Assembly: GCA_015680685.1 (NCBI GenBank)
Contig: MNCI01022125.1
Coordinates: 80,131 to 144,130, forward strand
Source: Gnetum montanum
Lineage: Eukaryota > Streptophyta > Gnetopsida > Gnetales > Gnetaceae
Reading direction: 5' to 3'
Length of the DNA: 64,000 nt
Shown here: piece after piece, positions 1-11,640 of the stretch
How positions within the stretch are numbered: the stretch's first letter is position 1
Layout of the letters: every line of letters starts with the position of its first letter
Notes under the pieces: generated by a model
Databases searched by the model: none
Seen by the model: the letters and a program-made list of their open reading frames with translations, nothing else
Told to the model about the DNA's origin: nothing
Position numbers and translations under genes: made by a program

Positions 1-690
1 CACGAGCGTCTACGAACATGTACGGCTAGTCAAGGAATCGGCTGCTTGACGCAATGCATGAGTACGACTCAATTACGAGCATTGGCTGCTTGGTAACCCA
101 GTAGCGTATTCCAGGATTCTGCGCTTGGTAATCCCAGTGGTAGTCCAATGTGTACGGCTAGTCAAGGAATCGGCTACTCATTGCTAGGCTAGAACGTGTG
201 ATAAGTACGACTTAGTTACGAGCACCCACGGGTGTGTACGGCTAGCTAAGGAATCGGCTGCTTATCACACTTAAGCTAAATAGGTGCCTCAGTACGACCA
301 CTTCGAGCACTTGCGTTACGTGTGGTGATCCCAGTAACGATTAGCGTTTGGTAAGCCACAGTTGCATAGTTCAGGGTGTGTCCGGTAAGTGGGAACGGAT
401 GCTGACGCTAGTTAATTTAGACTTAGGACATTAGTTAGAGTTAGCTTAGTTTCTCAACCCTTTCCTCTCATAGCTTAGAAGATAAACCGAAAAATACCAA
501 AAAAATCACATACCTCAGACTTGCTTAACCATACACTGTGACACTTACAAGCAAGCCTGGGAAGACAACGAACGATTAACCCCAAGTGTTTCTTGTGGTG
601 TTAAGGCATTTAGTCTGCGGAGTTCGACCGGATCACGCGTGCACGCTCGTATTCGTATGGTTGAGTGTAGGGTTACCTCGCCACTCATCA
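1..690 (+). mobile_element. 3' part of an Athila-like LTR (solo or truncated), cut by the window edge
   Basis: The last 400 bases follow, in order, the R/U5 part of the LTRs at 43713-44499 and 49944-50712: the stretch around 'cttcgagcac', 'ttcagggtgtg', 'aagtgggaacggatgctga', 'cacatacctcag', and the end 'cctcgccactcatca' at 676-690. The terminus CTCATCA is the family's LTR end. The following bases (attttggagg) do not resemble the family's primer-binding site, so no element body follows; it is a solo LTR or a fragment. The left end lies outside the window. Confidence 0.75.
18..264 (+). repeat. Three spaced copies of a 31-bp direct repeat inside the LTR
   Basis: The string 'gtacggctag(t/c)(c/t)aaggaatcggct' occurs near 20, 152 and 235. 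A second motif, 'agtacga(c)t(c/t)a(a/g)ttacgagca', alternates with it near 61, 201 and 291. The copies are unequally spaced (about 132 and 83 bp), suggesting successive duplications within the LTR. The other LTR copies of this family in the window carry the second motif only once. Confidence 0.7.
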
Positions 691-2395
691 ATTTTGGAGG
701 AATGCACAACATATTCATACCTAAACCATTTCAACCCTATCATTTGAAATCACACCCCTTAAGGTCTAAAGGATGAGGTTAACCTTCACATTCATATTTT
801 AATTGGTATCAACCTATTTCTTTAGGTGTATTGCTTTGGCCCTAGTCTAGAATTACCAAGGTTTAGTTGATCTCAATCAATAATTCTAGGCCTGCATAGG
901 TGAGGAAAGTGGTGGGAAGCAGAAAGGGTGTTGAAACCCCAAAATAATTGTAATATAGGTACACCTCAAAATATCTAGTTCAATTAAAGCTTTATAACTC
1001 AATATTACCTACCAAAATCAAAGCTAGGACTTGGATCTTTCAAATCAAGAGTCCTTCTAGTAGGCTAACATCTCATTGTTTCCTAGGACATATATCTAAC
1101 ATGGAGTTTTCACAATATTTTCATAATAGTATATTAGATTCACATACTTATAAGAACCAAACTTGTAATTTGCAAATCAAAGTTGCATGCTTTAATTAAC
1201 CTAGCAATGTCTTAATAAATAACAATGTTGAATTTTGAAGAAATTTGCAAATAAACTAATAGGTAAATTACTTGCTTTTCTAAGAAGCATGTATTAATTC
1301 TTCAAGGCAACTTAAAACAAATGATGAAATATGGATCGTAGGTGTCACAACTTAAAATTAATTGAAGAATTCCATGACTTAAATTACTCATAGCTTAATA
1401 CTTAGGTCATGTTATGTCATAATTCTTATATACTTAAAAAAGAATCAACTATAAGTATTGTAAAGCTTGAAATTAAATTCCTGAAATGTATATGGTATGA
1501 AAAGAAAATTCATATTAAAGTGCTATAATTAAATTGTTGATGCATAAATTTTGGGCACATCAAAAACTTGTTTGAGAAAATTATTGCCTAGGGTGTCTCT
1601 CATATGGGTACGAAACTTGGGAATAGTGTTAGGTGGAGAGGGTCATGTAACATTTCAAAATAGTCAATCAAACTGAAAATCAAGAAGACTTAAATTGAAT
1701 AATTGTCTTGAATTTCAAGACTTAATAAAAATACAATAAGTAGTAAATTTTAAATTTTTCATTATCGGAGCCGACATTGCTCATAGTGGTTGGGAGAAGG
1801 AGAGAGAGAGATTTGTTCCACCGCCAACCACCACCGTTGTTCATAGTTGTTAGGTGTTATTCACATGCCTACCATGTGCCGCCATGAAGAGGGGAGAGAG
1901 GGGTCTATTCAAATCATAGATTCAATTTTAATAGGGAATACTGAGTTATAAAATTTGAATTGTACTATATATCTTAAACTGTATTTATATTATAATTATT
2001 TCAGATTTCAAAATGCCCACCCCACCCCACCCAATAAATAAATAAATCAATTTTTTCAACACTTGTATTACATATTCATAGTTTCTTGTAAACTTCTTAG
2101 TACAAAAATAAAAACAGTAGAGTTTTTTTTATCTCTCCCACAATATCAAGGCTGATAACACAACCTCGTCTTCACACCAAGGTACTGTACTAGCGGAAAA
2201 AGATATCAAACCCGATACCTTCCTTCCCTGTAAAAGATTAATGGACTTTTCAAGTGTTCTGAATCATTTCATACGTGCCTACTCCGTCAATACTTTTCAA
2301 GTAATCAACAATGGCAGATGGAGTCACATGTCTAGCGGATTTCGGGGATGTTTCTCGAGAATGCCAAACCATTCACAGTCGTTGGATTTTAACGT
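691..2395. other. AT-rich intergenic sequence with one dispersed repeat
   Basis: No coding region is supported here. The stretch 1530-1800 contains 'cataaattttgggcacatc' followed by 'gtctctcatatgggtacg'. A similarly ordered, diverged pair occurs at 60750-61030, so this is probably a copy of an unidentified dispersed repeat. A purine-rich run (gagaaggagagagagag) lies near 1794-1812. The rest is simple AT-rich sequence without recognisable structure. Confidence 0.5.
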
Positions 2396-2451
2396 GTGAG
2401 CCCAGGCGACAGATATGATGGACAGAGCGACAAATCGCGTGAAGCGGAGCT

Positions 2452-2458
2452 TATAAAA
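2452..2458 (+). promoter_or_regulatory. Probable TATA box of the MBD-CW gene
   Basis: TATAAAA lies 91 bases upstream of the chosen ATG (2549), which would give a 5' UTR of roughly 60-70 bases if transcription starts about 30 bases downstream. Its flanks are more GC-rich than the surrounding DNA, as is typical of a plant core promoter. This is inferred from position and consensus only. Confidence 0.55.
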
Positions 2459-2548
2459 TGCAGCACCCATTCCATCTTCGACGATATCGCCTGTACTAGA
2501 GCAGCCCACACAATCTTCGCAAGACTTTGCAGTACTAGAGCAGAAACA

Positions 2549-4603
2549 ATGGGAAGCTTCAATGGCGATTTTTCAGCTCTTTCGCTTCATCAAGCCAACA
2601 ATGAGGGCAACGCCGATAATGACATTTTGCCCCCCCTGTCATCGGAGGTAAGTCAGCAGTTCTTGTGAAACTGAGTTTTTCATTTCGCACTGTCGTTTAG
2701 TTTTCTTCTTTCTTACATTTGCATGCAGTAACAATAGGGTAAGATTTGCTCCGAAACTTTGGTTGAAGCTTTTTGTATTGCGTACGGTTTTTTCTCCTTT
2801 TTTTCTTCCAATTATCTTTTACTGAGCTTATGCGTATCCATGCATGCATGCGTCGCATGATACTACCACGAGGAGCTCCGATACGTAGGAATCCTTTATT
2901 TATTTTACATAAAGCTATGCTATGTCTTTTCTACATAAAGGTCCTCAGACATGGCATCTGTTGACATATGTATGATTCGTGAGTCTTTCCTTTTTTTTTC
3001 CCCTATTGTTGTTATATTCAATCAAAACTTTTACCTATATTTTGCAATAGCTGTACAGTATGCCTTCATTTCTGTCATGGAGATATTAGGTTCGGTATAA
3101 TTTTTCCCGAGATTAGCCATTTGTTACTGCTGTATAATTGTCTTCTATTTTGTAAAGTTCTTGTAGATTGCATAAATCAGCATTTCCTATGGTGTTTGAT
3201 GTGAGATTAATGTGATGCAAGGTATTTGTTTTTCCTTTGTAAGACATGTTTCTACTGTACCTTTTCTTTTTAATTTTATGGTTTTCTAGACTCTTTCATG
3301 TTTTTCACATGAAGCTATGCCACATCTTTTTGCACACGGCAGAGATAGCATCTGTCCTTTAGTGCATCCGTGTTTTGTTTCTGTGGCACCATTTACGTGA
3401 AGCAAGTGTTTTGTTTCTGTTGTAAATTTATCAATTTTAAAACTTTTATTTGTTAGGCAAAGCTATCTCATGCCCTTTTCCATTTTCTTTTCCGTCAATA
3501 AAAGATTTTTTGTAGGCAGTTCTGCCATGTGTATGTACAATGCATTCTCATTGGGTTCTCCTTTCTTATTTTTCAAGTTTTCTGTTTCCCTTTCTGTGAA
3601 GGTTCTCTAGACCGTGGACAAATCAATTTTCTGTTGCATTCTATAGAAGTTTTCAGCATTTTGAAATAGCAATGTAGTGTACATTTTAGCGTTTTTCAAT
3701 GTTGATGTAAATTTTCTAATGAAGGACTTGGGTTTTCTTTCTTATATACTCCCCCAATTATTTTATGTTGTGAATGGGTTTCAACTTTTTCATTCTGGCA
3801 CATTTAAGCAATGGCACCATCTCTTTCGACCTTTTTTTTTTGTTTTCTGGGCTTCTATGCTCATAATCTTTAGGGAAAACCTGTGTTGATCATCTTGCCA
3901 GGTCCAAAATGGAATCCAGCATGTCCCTACGAGCAACGGCCTAATCCGCAAGAGACAGTGGAGGGCCCTTCTGAAGAATTCAAGTGAGATAATTGCAGCA
4001 GAAGCTGGGACATCGCAGGTGCGGAAGGCTGATTCGGCCTTGGTAGCCACTTCTTCGAAGAGAAAAGAACGTTTTCCAGTCCAGCCTAAAGCTAACGTTC
4101 GGGTTAAGTCCAGGGGCAGGAAAAGGGCTGATGGGAGTTCAAGAAATCCTATTTTTGCTGTACAATGTGATACCTGCCTGAAATGGCGAATAGTGCCAAC
4201 TGAAGGATTCTACGAGGAAATCAGATCCCTATTCAGTACAAGACCATTTGTGTGTAAGATGGCTACTGACTGGGGCCATATGGTAACATGTAATGACGCT
4301 GATGATATTACTGTTGAAGAGAGCCAAAAGATGTGGGCTGTGGACAGGCCCGATATACCCAAAACTCCTGCAGGTTGGAAGCGGCTTGTAAGTCCCAGAA
4401 GCGCTACCTGCAGAAGGTTTGGAGATGTGTACTATATTGCTCCAACCGGAGAAAAGTTCAGGTCCAGGGTTGAAATTCAGAGATATCTGGACCAAAGTCC
4501 ATACTACAAAGACCAGCCCATCAACATCAAAGAGTTTGATTTTACTACTCCAGTTGAAAGGGTTTACGACTCTTCCAAGCTCAGCAAAAGAAATGTTGAC
4601 TGA
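2549..4603 (+). CDS. CW zinc finger / methyl-CpG-binding-domain protein (MBD1/2/4/12 class), two exons
   Basis: Exons 2549-2647 and 3902-4603 are joined by a GT-AG intron in phase 0, giving 266 residues. The start was chosen at ATG 2549 (context aacaATGgg) because the open frame upstream overlaps the TATA box. Residues 122-169 form a CW-type zinc finger: C122, C125, W128, C151, W157 and C163 are in place, with the typical K-W-R after the second Cys. Residues about 186-240 form an MBD fold starting at T-P-x-G-W and containing the Y-Y-x-x-P-x-G-x-x-F-R-S strand/loop seen in plant MBD proteins. A basic linker precedes the CW finger (about residues 70-115). In plants this architecture is nuclear; CW fingers bind methylated H3K4 tails and this MBD class acts in chromatin repression rather than as a strict methyl-CpG reader. 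The length is close to Arabidopsis MBD2 (about 270 residues, from memory). There is no disruption, so the gene looks functional. It sits beside, not inside, the retrotransposon pile. Confidence 0.9.
2648..3901 (+). other. Single 1254-bp intron of the MBD-CW gene
   Basis: The donor is gag|GTAAGT at 2648 and the acceptor is tgccAG| at 3900-3901. The intron is T-rich with many polypyrimidine runs (for example 2800-2812 and 3829-3842), typical of plant introns. Both flanking exons are in the same phase, and the joined frame runs without a stop to 4603. No gene is seen inside it; short open frames here are chance. Confidence 0.88.
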
Positions 4604-5929
4604 TAGTTCAGTCACACCAAGAACTGTTATTTTTATGCAACTGCAATATGAAACCTTGAATTTTTATTGATGGCATTTCCTTACAGCATTATGTTCACAT
4701 ACAGAATTTGAAAGCTTTATGTTTGATTTATATTATAAGACCATTGTGCCCAACAACTGCAAAATTTTTGGGCAAAGTATATGATGTTTAAATGAGGATT
4801 GAACAATTTGAAAGCGTTTTCTGTGGTTTATATTGTCATAGCAATGGTAAATTTTATTATCGGTAAATATATTAAGGATTGCATACCCTGGAAGATGAGA
4901 AATTCTGGCATGATCTGTTTTCTGAGGTTTGCAAAAATTTTGAAAGGGAACTGATATTTTAAATCAACATGCTTGTAGCATTTTAAGTTTCAGGAGATCG
5001 ACTACCGTTGCATATTATTATTCGGAAAATCAACAAGTTTGTAGTTTTTTAAGTTCCTCATGATTGGCTGCAGCTGCATATTGGCAAGTGGGTTCATGTG
5101 CATATTGATCAATCGTGCTAATGAGACTTCAAGGGTCCATCATATTACATATGGTAGAACTAGTTTGCTTTCTTAGCAGAAAAGGGTCCATTAGTTCACT
5201 TGATTCCAATTTGCATCATGAAACAAGCCTTGGTAAATCCAATTTGCATCATGAAACAAGCCTTGGGCATATCTTTTCAGAGAATTTACGTCTACAAATT
5301 ATTCTTTTCCAAAGGGATTAGGTCTTAAAGGAACCTGAATATATTAGAGGAATATTTAATTAGAATTGTATAGTGCATGTGATCGTCGATTCATTTATAA
5401 TCCTAAAACAGGGCAAGCCATCTACCAAAAGCGAATTAGAAGTTTGTATAGAACTTTTATGTTTTAATAAGGATATTAGAAGTGAATTATAACTTTACAT
5501 AGAAGTGAATTAGGAGTAAAATCCTTATCCAATTGGGCTGTGTACAAAATCATATATGGAAGAGTCTTTTTTATACATATTCCTAAGTGCATTATGACAT
5601 AATAACAAGACAAATTTTTTAAAGTGCAAAATAGAGACATAAAACAAAAATAGATTGAAGTATTACATGGTACCTTTAGTGTAAATTTTTTTCTTTCTAA
5701 CCCAAAGAATGTTACCTTTAAGGTAGGGGAAGATATAATTGAATCTTCATGTTATTAACAAACACGTAGCATAGTAGATATTCGAGGAGGAAAAATCACT
5801 TCAAAATAACTCCAAAAATGAAAAAATATTTAAAATGAAATTAAGAAGATTTAGAATCCAATTGTGTGAGTCTTACAAAAACTTTAATTAGAGCTTGCCT
5901 TGTTATTTTCAAAGGCTAAAATATACACA
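4604..5929. other. 3' flank of the MBD gene, no gene seen
   Basis: This is AT-rich sequence. The first few hundred bases presumably hold the 3' UTR, but no single polyadenylation signal can be picked with confidence. A short tandem duplication lies at 5205-5266. Nothing else is recognisable. Confidence 0.5.
5205..5266. repeat. Tandem duplication, 29-bp identical units with 33-bp period
   Basis: The units at 5205-5233 and 5238-5266 are identical ('tccaatttgcatcatgaaac...cttgg'), separated by 'taaa'. Only two copies are present. Confidence 0.85.
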
Positions 5930-6018
5930 ATCAATAATGGTTTGATGAAGAATGTAAGATAGCTAAAATTTTATGGAAGACTTAGAAGTAAGTAGAGATT
6001 ACCAAGTTATATAAAAAT
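5930..6018 (+). pseudogene. RTE-type LINE fragment, left piece (split by element B1)
   Basis: Starting at 5939 the frame reads W-F-D-E-E-C-K, the conserved block just ahead of the reverse transcriptase in RTE-type LINEs. An in-frame TAG follows. The piece stops at the AAAAT target site of B1 and the LINE continues at 16285 with the expected next blocks. The upstream limit of the fragment is not clear. Confidence 0.55.
6014..6018. repeat. Left target-site duplication of B1 (AAAAT)
   Basis: AAAAT immediately precedes the LTR terminus at 6019 and is matched by AAAAT at 16280-16284 immediately after the other LTR. The duplication is perfect, at the 5-bp size usual for Ty3/gypsy integrases. Confidence 0.85.
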
Positions 6019-7000
6019 TAATGAGCGGTGAGGTACCCCTACGCTCAACCATACAAATACGAGCGCTTCACGCACGATTTGGTCGAATTCCAAGGACTAA
6101 GTGCTTATGCGCCCTTGTGGAACAAGGAAGGGTTGGTTGATCATTGTCTTCCCAAGCTTACATATATGTCACGATTGTATGATTAAGTAAGCTTAAGGCA
6201 TATGATTTTTATAGCTTTTATGTTTTTATGTCCTATGCTAGTAGGGAAGAAGAGAGGTAACTAAGTGACTAATTTAAATTAACTACTCATTAACTAAGTT
6301 CTAACTAATCCTAACACCAGCATCCGTTCCCACTTACCGTACACATCCTAAACCAGTGCAACACTACTGGGATTACCAAACGCTAATTGTTACTAGGTTA
6401 CCAAGCATTACAAGTATGCTCAAAGTGGTCATGCTTGTGTAATTTAACGATTTTCTTAATTGATCAAAATGAATTGTTGTGCTAATAACATAAATGTAAA
6501 GTGCATACAATAAAATAAATGCATAAGAAAATAAAATAAAAGAAATGCATAAGAAAAAAAATTTCAAGTGCTGCAAGGATGAATCGAAGAGCTTGTCTTT
6601 ATTGCCGTACACAAGGTGTGCTCAGGTACAAAATGCTCAAATAAAGATTCATCCACACTTAGACCTCCTGCTATGGGCACTTGGAAAATACTCTAACTTT
6701 CAAACAGACTACAAGAGTTTTGCTACTTGACTCCTAAAAGACTTCTTTCAAGTGTGTGCCTGGGCACTATATTTATAGGCTTGGGGGCAACTACTCTAAT
6801 AATTAGAGTAACAGCTCTAATAATTAAAATAACTGCTAAAGTAACCGCTAGAGTAACTACTCTAATAATTAGAATAACTAATAGAGTAACCACTCTAATA
6901 ATTAGAGTAACTGCTCTAATAATTAGAATAACTACTAGAGTAACCACTCTAATAATTAAAATAACTACTAGAGTAACCGCTAGAGTAACCACTCTCATCA
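6019..7000 (-). repeat. B1 3' LTR
   Basis: On the plus strand it begins taatgagcggtgaggtacc (a decayed TGATGAG end) and finishes ctctcatca at 7000. It is collinear with 15292-16279. A TATA-like motif (revcomp of tatatttatagg) lies near 6768-6780. The last 215 bases are a tandem array. Confidence 0.88.
6785..6995 (-). repeat. Tandem array in U3 of the B1 3' LTR
   Basis: Irregular repeats of 'taataattagagtaac(c/t)(g/a)ct' and 'gctagagtaac' fill about 210 bp directly upstream of the TATA-like motif in the minus-strand sense. Both strands are open as low-complexity frames, which are not genes. The same array, with different copy order, occupies 16057-16272. Confidence 0.85.
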
Positions 7001-7016
7001 TACCCCCATGACTGAA
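7001..7016 (-). promoter_or_regulatory. B1 polypurine tract
   Basis: Read on the minus strand, 'ttcagtcatgggggta' abuts the 3' LTR. The same sequence abuts the 3' LTR of C (49928-49943), and a variant (tcgtgggggta) abuts that of B2 (20191). It is the expected plus-strand primer for reverse transcription. Confidence 0.8.
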
Positions 7017-9058
7017 TGAAAACTCATCCTCGAGTTCTTTACAAAATATTGGGAAGGTATGGGATTATTGACTAATTGACAACTGATGGTGGAATAGGAT
7101 GATAGACTCAACGTGTCCAATGAACAGATCAATAAGCATATTACAACATTAGTGTTCATGACCATTGTGGTGAACACTCATACATAAATGACATCCAAGC
7201 CTTTATTTGGCAGTTTGAAGAGAAAAAGAGAGAGAGAAAGAAGATGGAGCATGTTGCTGCCAATGCCAAGATTGCACCTTCCGTCGTTTATCCATAGCCA
7301 CGCCACCAAACTTGCTCCTTTCGTAAATGCTCCAGTTCCGGTCCATCTTGAGTGCTTCCTCCAAGCCCAATCCATTATTTGTATGATCACCATCTACACA
7401 CACAACACAGTCACAAATGAGCAAGGATAGATAAACCACAATGTAGTTGATACCTTGCCTCGATATGAAGTGCACTGGCTAAGTTGTGGTTATGGTAGAA
7501 ATTGGTTCGGAGATTTATCACAGGTGACTACCCAAGGGGTAGGGGTTAGGTGAATAGTAAAATGGAGAAAATTGAAAAATTTGTGCCAAGGCCCCCACTA
7601 CTAAGAGTGAACCTCTGGTAGCTATAAGATGCAAAAATATGAGGAACAAGAAAGATGGGAAAAAATAGCAATGGCAATGCCAATAAAATGGAAGTCATGG
7701 ATGGGGATGAAATAAGAGATGATTGATTATAGGAAATGTTTAAGGAAAAGAACTTAACAATTGCACCAAAAAGGAATGCCAATGGGTCCTCCCCAAAGTA
7801 GGCTCATGCCTTTTATGCCCTAACAAACTCACAAACCAAAGAGTTTGTAGGCTCTAGGAATGTCATTTGGAAGCAAGAGTTAAAAACTTACCCACAAGAA
7901 TTCACCAAAGAAAAACAATGCATCAACCTAGAATGGACTAATGATAAAATGGACAACGAGATGGAAAATGGGAAGAAAGATGGAGAGGAGAGACTGGAAT
8001 GGAATCTCAAGAACAAGGTTGTGTAAAACCCCTTGTATATTTCATGGTTAAGATAACTAAGTAGAACTCATCCCAATTCCAGACTCAAACCAACCACATT
8101 TAGTGACCTCGCATCAATACACTTGGCCAATCCATCCTCTTAAGGCAACAAGAATGCTTCCACAAAGAGTGACCACCATCCCAAGAAGAGTGAGATGGAG
8201 AAGCAGGAAGCGAGAAAGGGCCTTAGTTAGAGGGAACCTTTAAGCATGGGTAACATGTCTTTCTAGTGCCATAACTAGTGCTTGTAGCCCATATTGCTTT
8301 ATTATGTCTAAGGGGTGTGCTTTGAATTCTCACTCTTTTGTTTCTTTTTTTTTTTTTTGCGTGAGAACCACACCATGCAAAGACTTATTTTTATTCACTC
8401 AGCTTCTTGATTTTTGAACAATGTCAGAATGGTGACAAACCAAAGAAAAAGCATCCAAGCACCCAAGAGAATGGCCAGCACAAATGCATTGAATCCTCTT
8501 GAAGTCACACCCTTTTCATCCTTTGAGTCTTTCCTTGGTTTGAAAAGTACCTAGCTACCAATTCATTAAAAGTTTACTTAGAAAAAGAGGGACTGTATAC
8601 TTCCAAGCCAAAGGAGACCATAGAGTTGTATGGATGAGTGGATAGTGTGGACTCATTGCCTATTTTACCAAAATAACTATACCTTAATATCAGCATCATA
8701 ATTCAAAGGTAAAAACCAAACATTAGCAATCAATATAATATAATTCAATCCACCATCATGAGCACTTATTTGAAGATGAATAAAAGTAAATCAAGTAATC
8801 AAACAAATAGTAAAAATATGAACAATGGTGTAAAACAAAAATAAGAAAAGTTGGAAAAATGTGTAAAACAAAAATGTGTGAAACAAAAATGTGCAAAAAA
8901 AAAATTCAAAAAGAATTGAGGGCCTAGAATGGTTAGCATAGGTAGCCATCTCCCCCATGATTGAGTTGGAAGGAGGAGATTCGAAATAGTGAGCAAGGTT
9001 GTCCACTAACAAAGGTAGCATGTGTACTGGCTATCCTAAGCTCATGAAAAGATTTGGT
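7017..9058 (-). other. B1 conserved 3' non-coding block between integrase and 3' LTR
   Basis: About 2 kb without a pol-type gene. Parts match, in the same order, 48050-49940 of element C and parts of 20191-22250 of B2: the poly-T-rich start (minus strand, 8800-8960), the 'aagtcacacccttttca' segment (near 8505), and the segment at 7178-7400 that gives similar short frames in B1 and C on both strands. The conservation is at nucleotide level. Most likely it is a functional non-coding region such as RNA packaging or 3' UTR; a small diverged ORF cannot be excluded. Confidence 0.6.
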
Positions 9059-10110
9059 TTATTGCACATTGACCAACAATTTCTTGTCTGGGCTCTCAGG
9101 TTTGTATATTTTCATGGCCTCTAAAGGAAAAGTTGCATAAATAATATAAGGTCCTTCCCACAGTGTTTGAAATTTAGTACGTTGTGACACATGTGTGGGA
9201 TTCCAATAGAGAACCTTATCTCCTAGTTGATATTTAATTTTCCTAATCCTTAGGTCATGATGTTGCTTATTGAATGCCTTGTGCAATTTGTTAGATGACA
9301 GGGCAGTTAGTCAGTTTTTATCTACCAAATTAAGGGTTACTAACCATTGTTTCTGTGCCAGTTCAAGATCAAGGTTGAGGTCACATGCTGTGGATAGTGT
9401 ACGGAGCTCAGTTTGAATGGGAAGCATTGGTAATTTACCGTACACTAACTCATAGAGAGAGTAGCCTGTAGGGAGTTTCCATGTGGAGTGATATGCCCAA
9501 AGAACATCATTTAGTTTAGTGCTTAGTTTAGTGCTCTAGTCTCACCTAAACTTGCTAATGTTTCTTGTCAATATCTTCGTAATCTCCCTATTGGTGAATT
9601 CTGCTTGACCGTTCGCTTGGGGGTGGTATGGTGTAGTCAATTTATGCTCAACCCCTAAGCATTGCATTAATTTCTAAAAAGTTGCACCTGTGAAGTGTGT
9701 ACCATTGTCTAAAATAAGTGCACATGGCACACCAAACCTGTTTATGATTTGTTGCTGAAAAAATCGTGTAGCTGTAGATGATGTACAATCTTTAACAGTA
9801 GCTACTTTGGACCATTTTGTTAGGTAATCCATGGCAACAATAATATAAGCTTTTCCATTGGACATTGGTGTAATCAGCCCCATAAAATCAATTCCCCAAA
9901 TGTTGAAGGGTTCTAACAATTGAATCCATTGTTTTAGATCCTCCATTCTAGCAGTCATTCCCCCATCACATTGACAACGCTCACAAGATTGGATGAAACT
10001 ATGGGCATCTCGAAATAATGTAGGCCAATGATATCCTGATCTTGATGGCCATTCATCTCCTAGCGTAATGACCCCCACAAGGACCCTCATGAGCATTTTA
10101 GAGAACTTGC
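9059..10110 (-). pseudogene. B1 integrase (decayed)
   Basis: The piece 9674-10096 carries the end of the zinc-binding domain (S-C-E-R-C-Q-C) and the catalytic core with the first Asp in G-I-D-F-M-G and the second in L-D-N-G-T-H-F. The piece 9059-9286 carries the C-terminal domain with the motif L-G-D-K-V-L-Y-W and W-E-G-P-Y. The frame is broken between the two, around 9300-9670, where the third catalytic Glu should lie. Its role was to integrate cDNA into the host chromosome. The W-G-I-D-F-M-G phrasing is typical of the Athila branch. Confidence 0.8.
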
Positions 10111-10249
10111 AATTGATCTATATTGGGAACACACCATCGAACCAAGCCATCGGGACACACTTTGTAAAGTTGCCCATCGATCTCCATAAAGTACTTGGCT
10201 TGATGAAGAAATTATTGTTTCTTCTTAATTTTTAACTCTTGTGGTGTTT

Positions 10250-11640
10250 GTTAGGTGAGGAGATAGGTAAGAATGCTACTGTACCAGTTTGTCTCCATGA
10301 GTGATTGATTATTCACTACACCAGCAAAGAGGAATTTATCAAGGAAATGATGACAAATTGGATACTCATCCTCTTTGTTGTCCCATTGCAACTGAGAAAA
10401 ATGATAAGCAACTACATTCTCGATTCCCTTGCGAGTGATCATCGTTAAATCAAACTGTTGTAAGATTATAAGCCATCGTATGATACGAGGGCTTACCATT
10501 GGCTTATTCATGAGGAACCGAATTGCACTATGATCTTTATGTATATATACTTTATATCCCAATACATAGTGTCTAAACTTTTCTAGTGCAAACACTACTA
10601 CCATTAATTCTTTCTCTGTGGTAGTGTAGTTAAGTTATGCACCAGCAATACTTCTACTTGCACAGTGAATGTAATAAGGATGCTTCTAGTCATCTAACTA
10701 TGTAAGTACGGCTCTTAAAGCATAGTTGGATGCATCAGTCATGATATGGAATGGTTTGGACCAGTCAAGAGCTTGTAGAATGGGTGTTTCTACTAGCTTC
10801 TACTTTAAAGTTTGGAAAGCTAGTTTGCATTCCCTAGTCCATTCGAAAGGTACGTCCTTTTTCATTAATTCTACCAATGGTTTGGTAACCTTTGAAAAGT
10901 TCTTAATAAATCTCCTATAGTAGTCAATATCTCCAAGGAATGACTAAATATCTTTGAAAGTTTTCGGTTAACAGTTAATTCCTTGGAAAATTTTGATTTT
11001 CTCGGGATCTACCTCTATCCTTGTGTGTGAGATTTTGTGCCCTAGTACTATGCCTTCTTGGACCAGCAAATGGCTTTTCTACTAGTTGAGCCTCAAATTG
11101 GTTTCTACACATCTTTTTAACACTTGCTCCAACCAGTCCAAGGCTTGATCAAAGTTTGCTCTATAAGTGGAGAAGTCATCCATAAAGACCTCCATGCCAT
11201 TCCCTATCTATTATTGAAATATGCTTAGAACTAGTTGTTGAAATGTTGTAAGGACATTGCACAAGCCAAATGGCATCTATTTGTATGCGAACATTCCCCA
11301 AGGACTGGTGAATGTAGTCTTGGATTGGTCTTTTGGGGCTATTTGTATTTTGTTATATCCACTATATCCATCCAGAAAACTATAATAGCGATGCCCTACG
11401 ATGGTGTCTAAGACTTGGTCGACAAATGGTAATGAAAAGTGATCTTTGAATGTTGCCATATTTAATAGCCTGAAATCTATGCACATCCTCCATTTTCCTC
11501 CCTTTTTAGGCACAATAACTAAGGGGCTAACCCATTTGATATCAGCAATGGGGTATATGAACTCAGCCTTGAGAAGTTGTTCGATTTTTTCTTTAACTAC
11601 TTGCTTCAACTTAGGGTTCAATCACCTCTACAGTTGTCTT
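10250..11640 (-). pseudogene. B1 reverse transcriptase and RNase H (decayed)
   Basis: The frame 11277-11621 holds RT blocks including S-P-L-V-I-V-P-K-K, R-M-C-I-D-F-R and F-L-D-G-Y-S-G-Y. Further blocks, including the catalytic box F-M-D-D-F-S, follow in the same direction around 11150-11190 but with stops. RNase H is best preserved at 10251-10604, with T-T-E-K-E and the K-D-H-S-A-I-R-F block, where the usual T-D-H has become K-D-H. The order RT then RNase H then integrase is that of Ty3/gypsy. Several in-frame stops between 10600 and 11270 make it inactive. Confidence 0.82.

Noticed and set aside
6723-7011. Long open frames on both strands through the B1 LTR arrays (also 15987-16320)
   Set aside because: Both strands are open because the array is a short repeat free of stops. 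The translations are low-complexity and no family is recognised.
7178-7475. Small conserved protein gene downstream of pol in B1, with a counterpart at 49554-49799 in C
   Set aside because: Similar frames occur on both strands in both elements, so nucleotide conservation explains them. There is no sign favouring one strand as coding.
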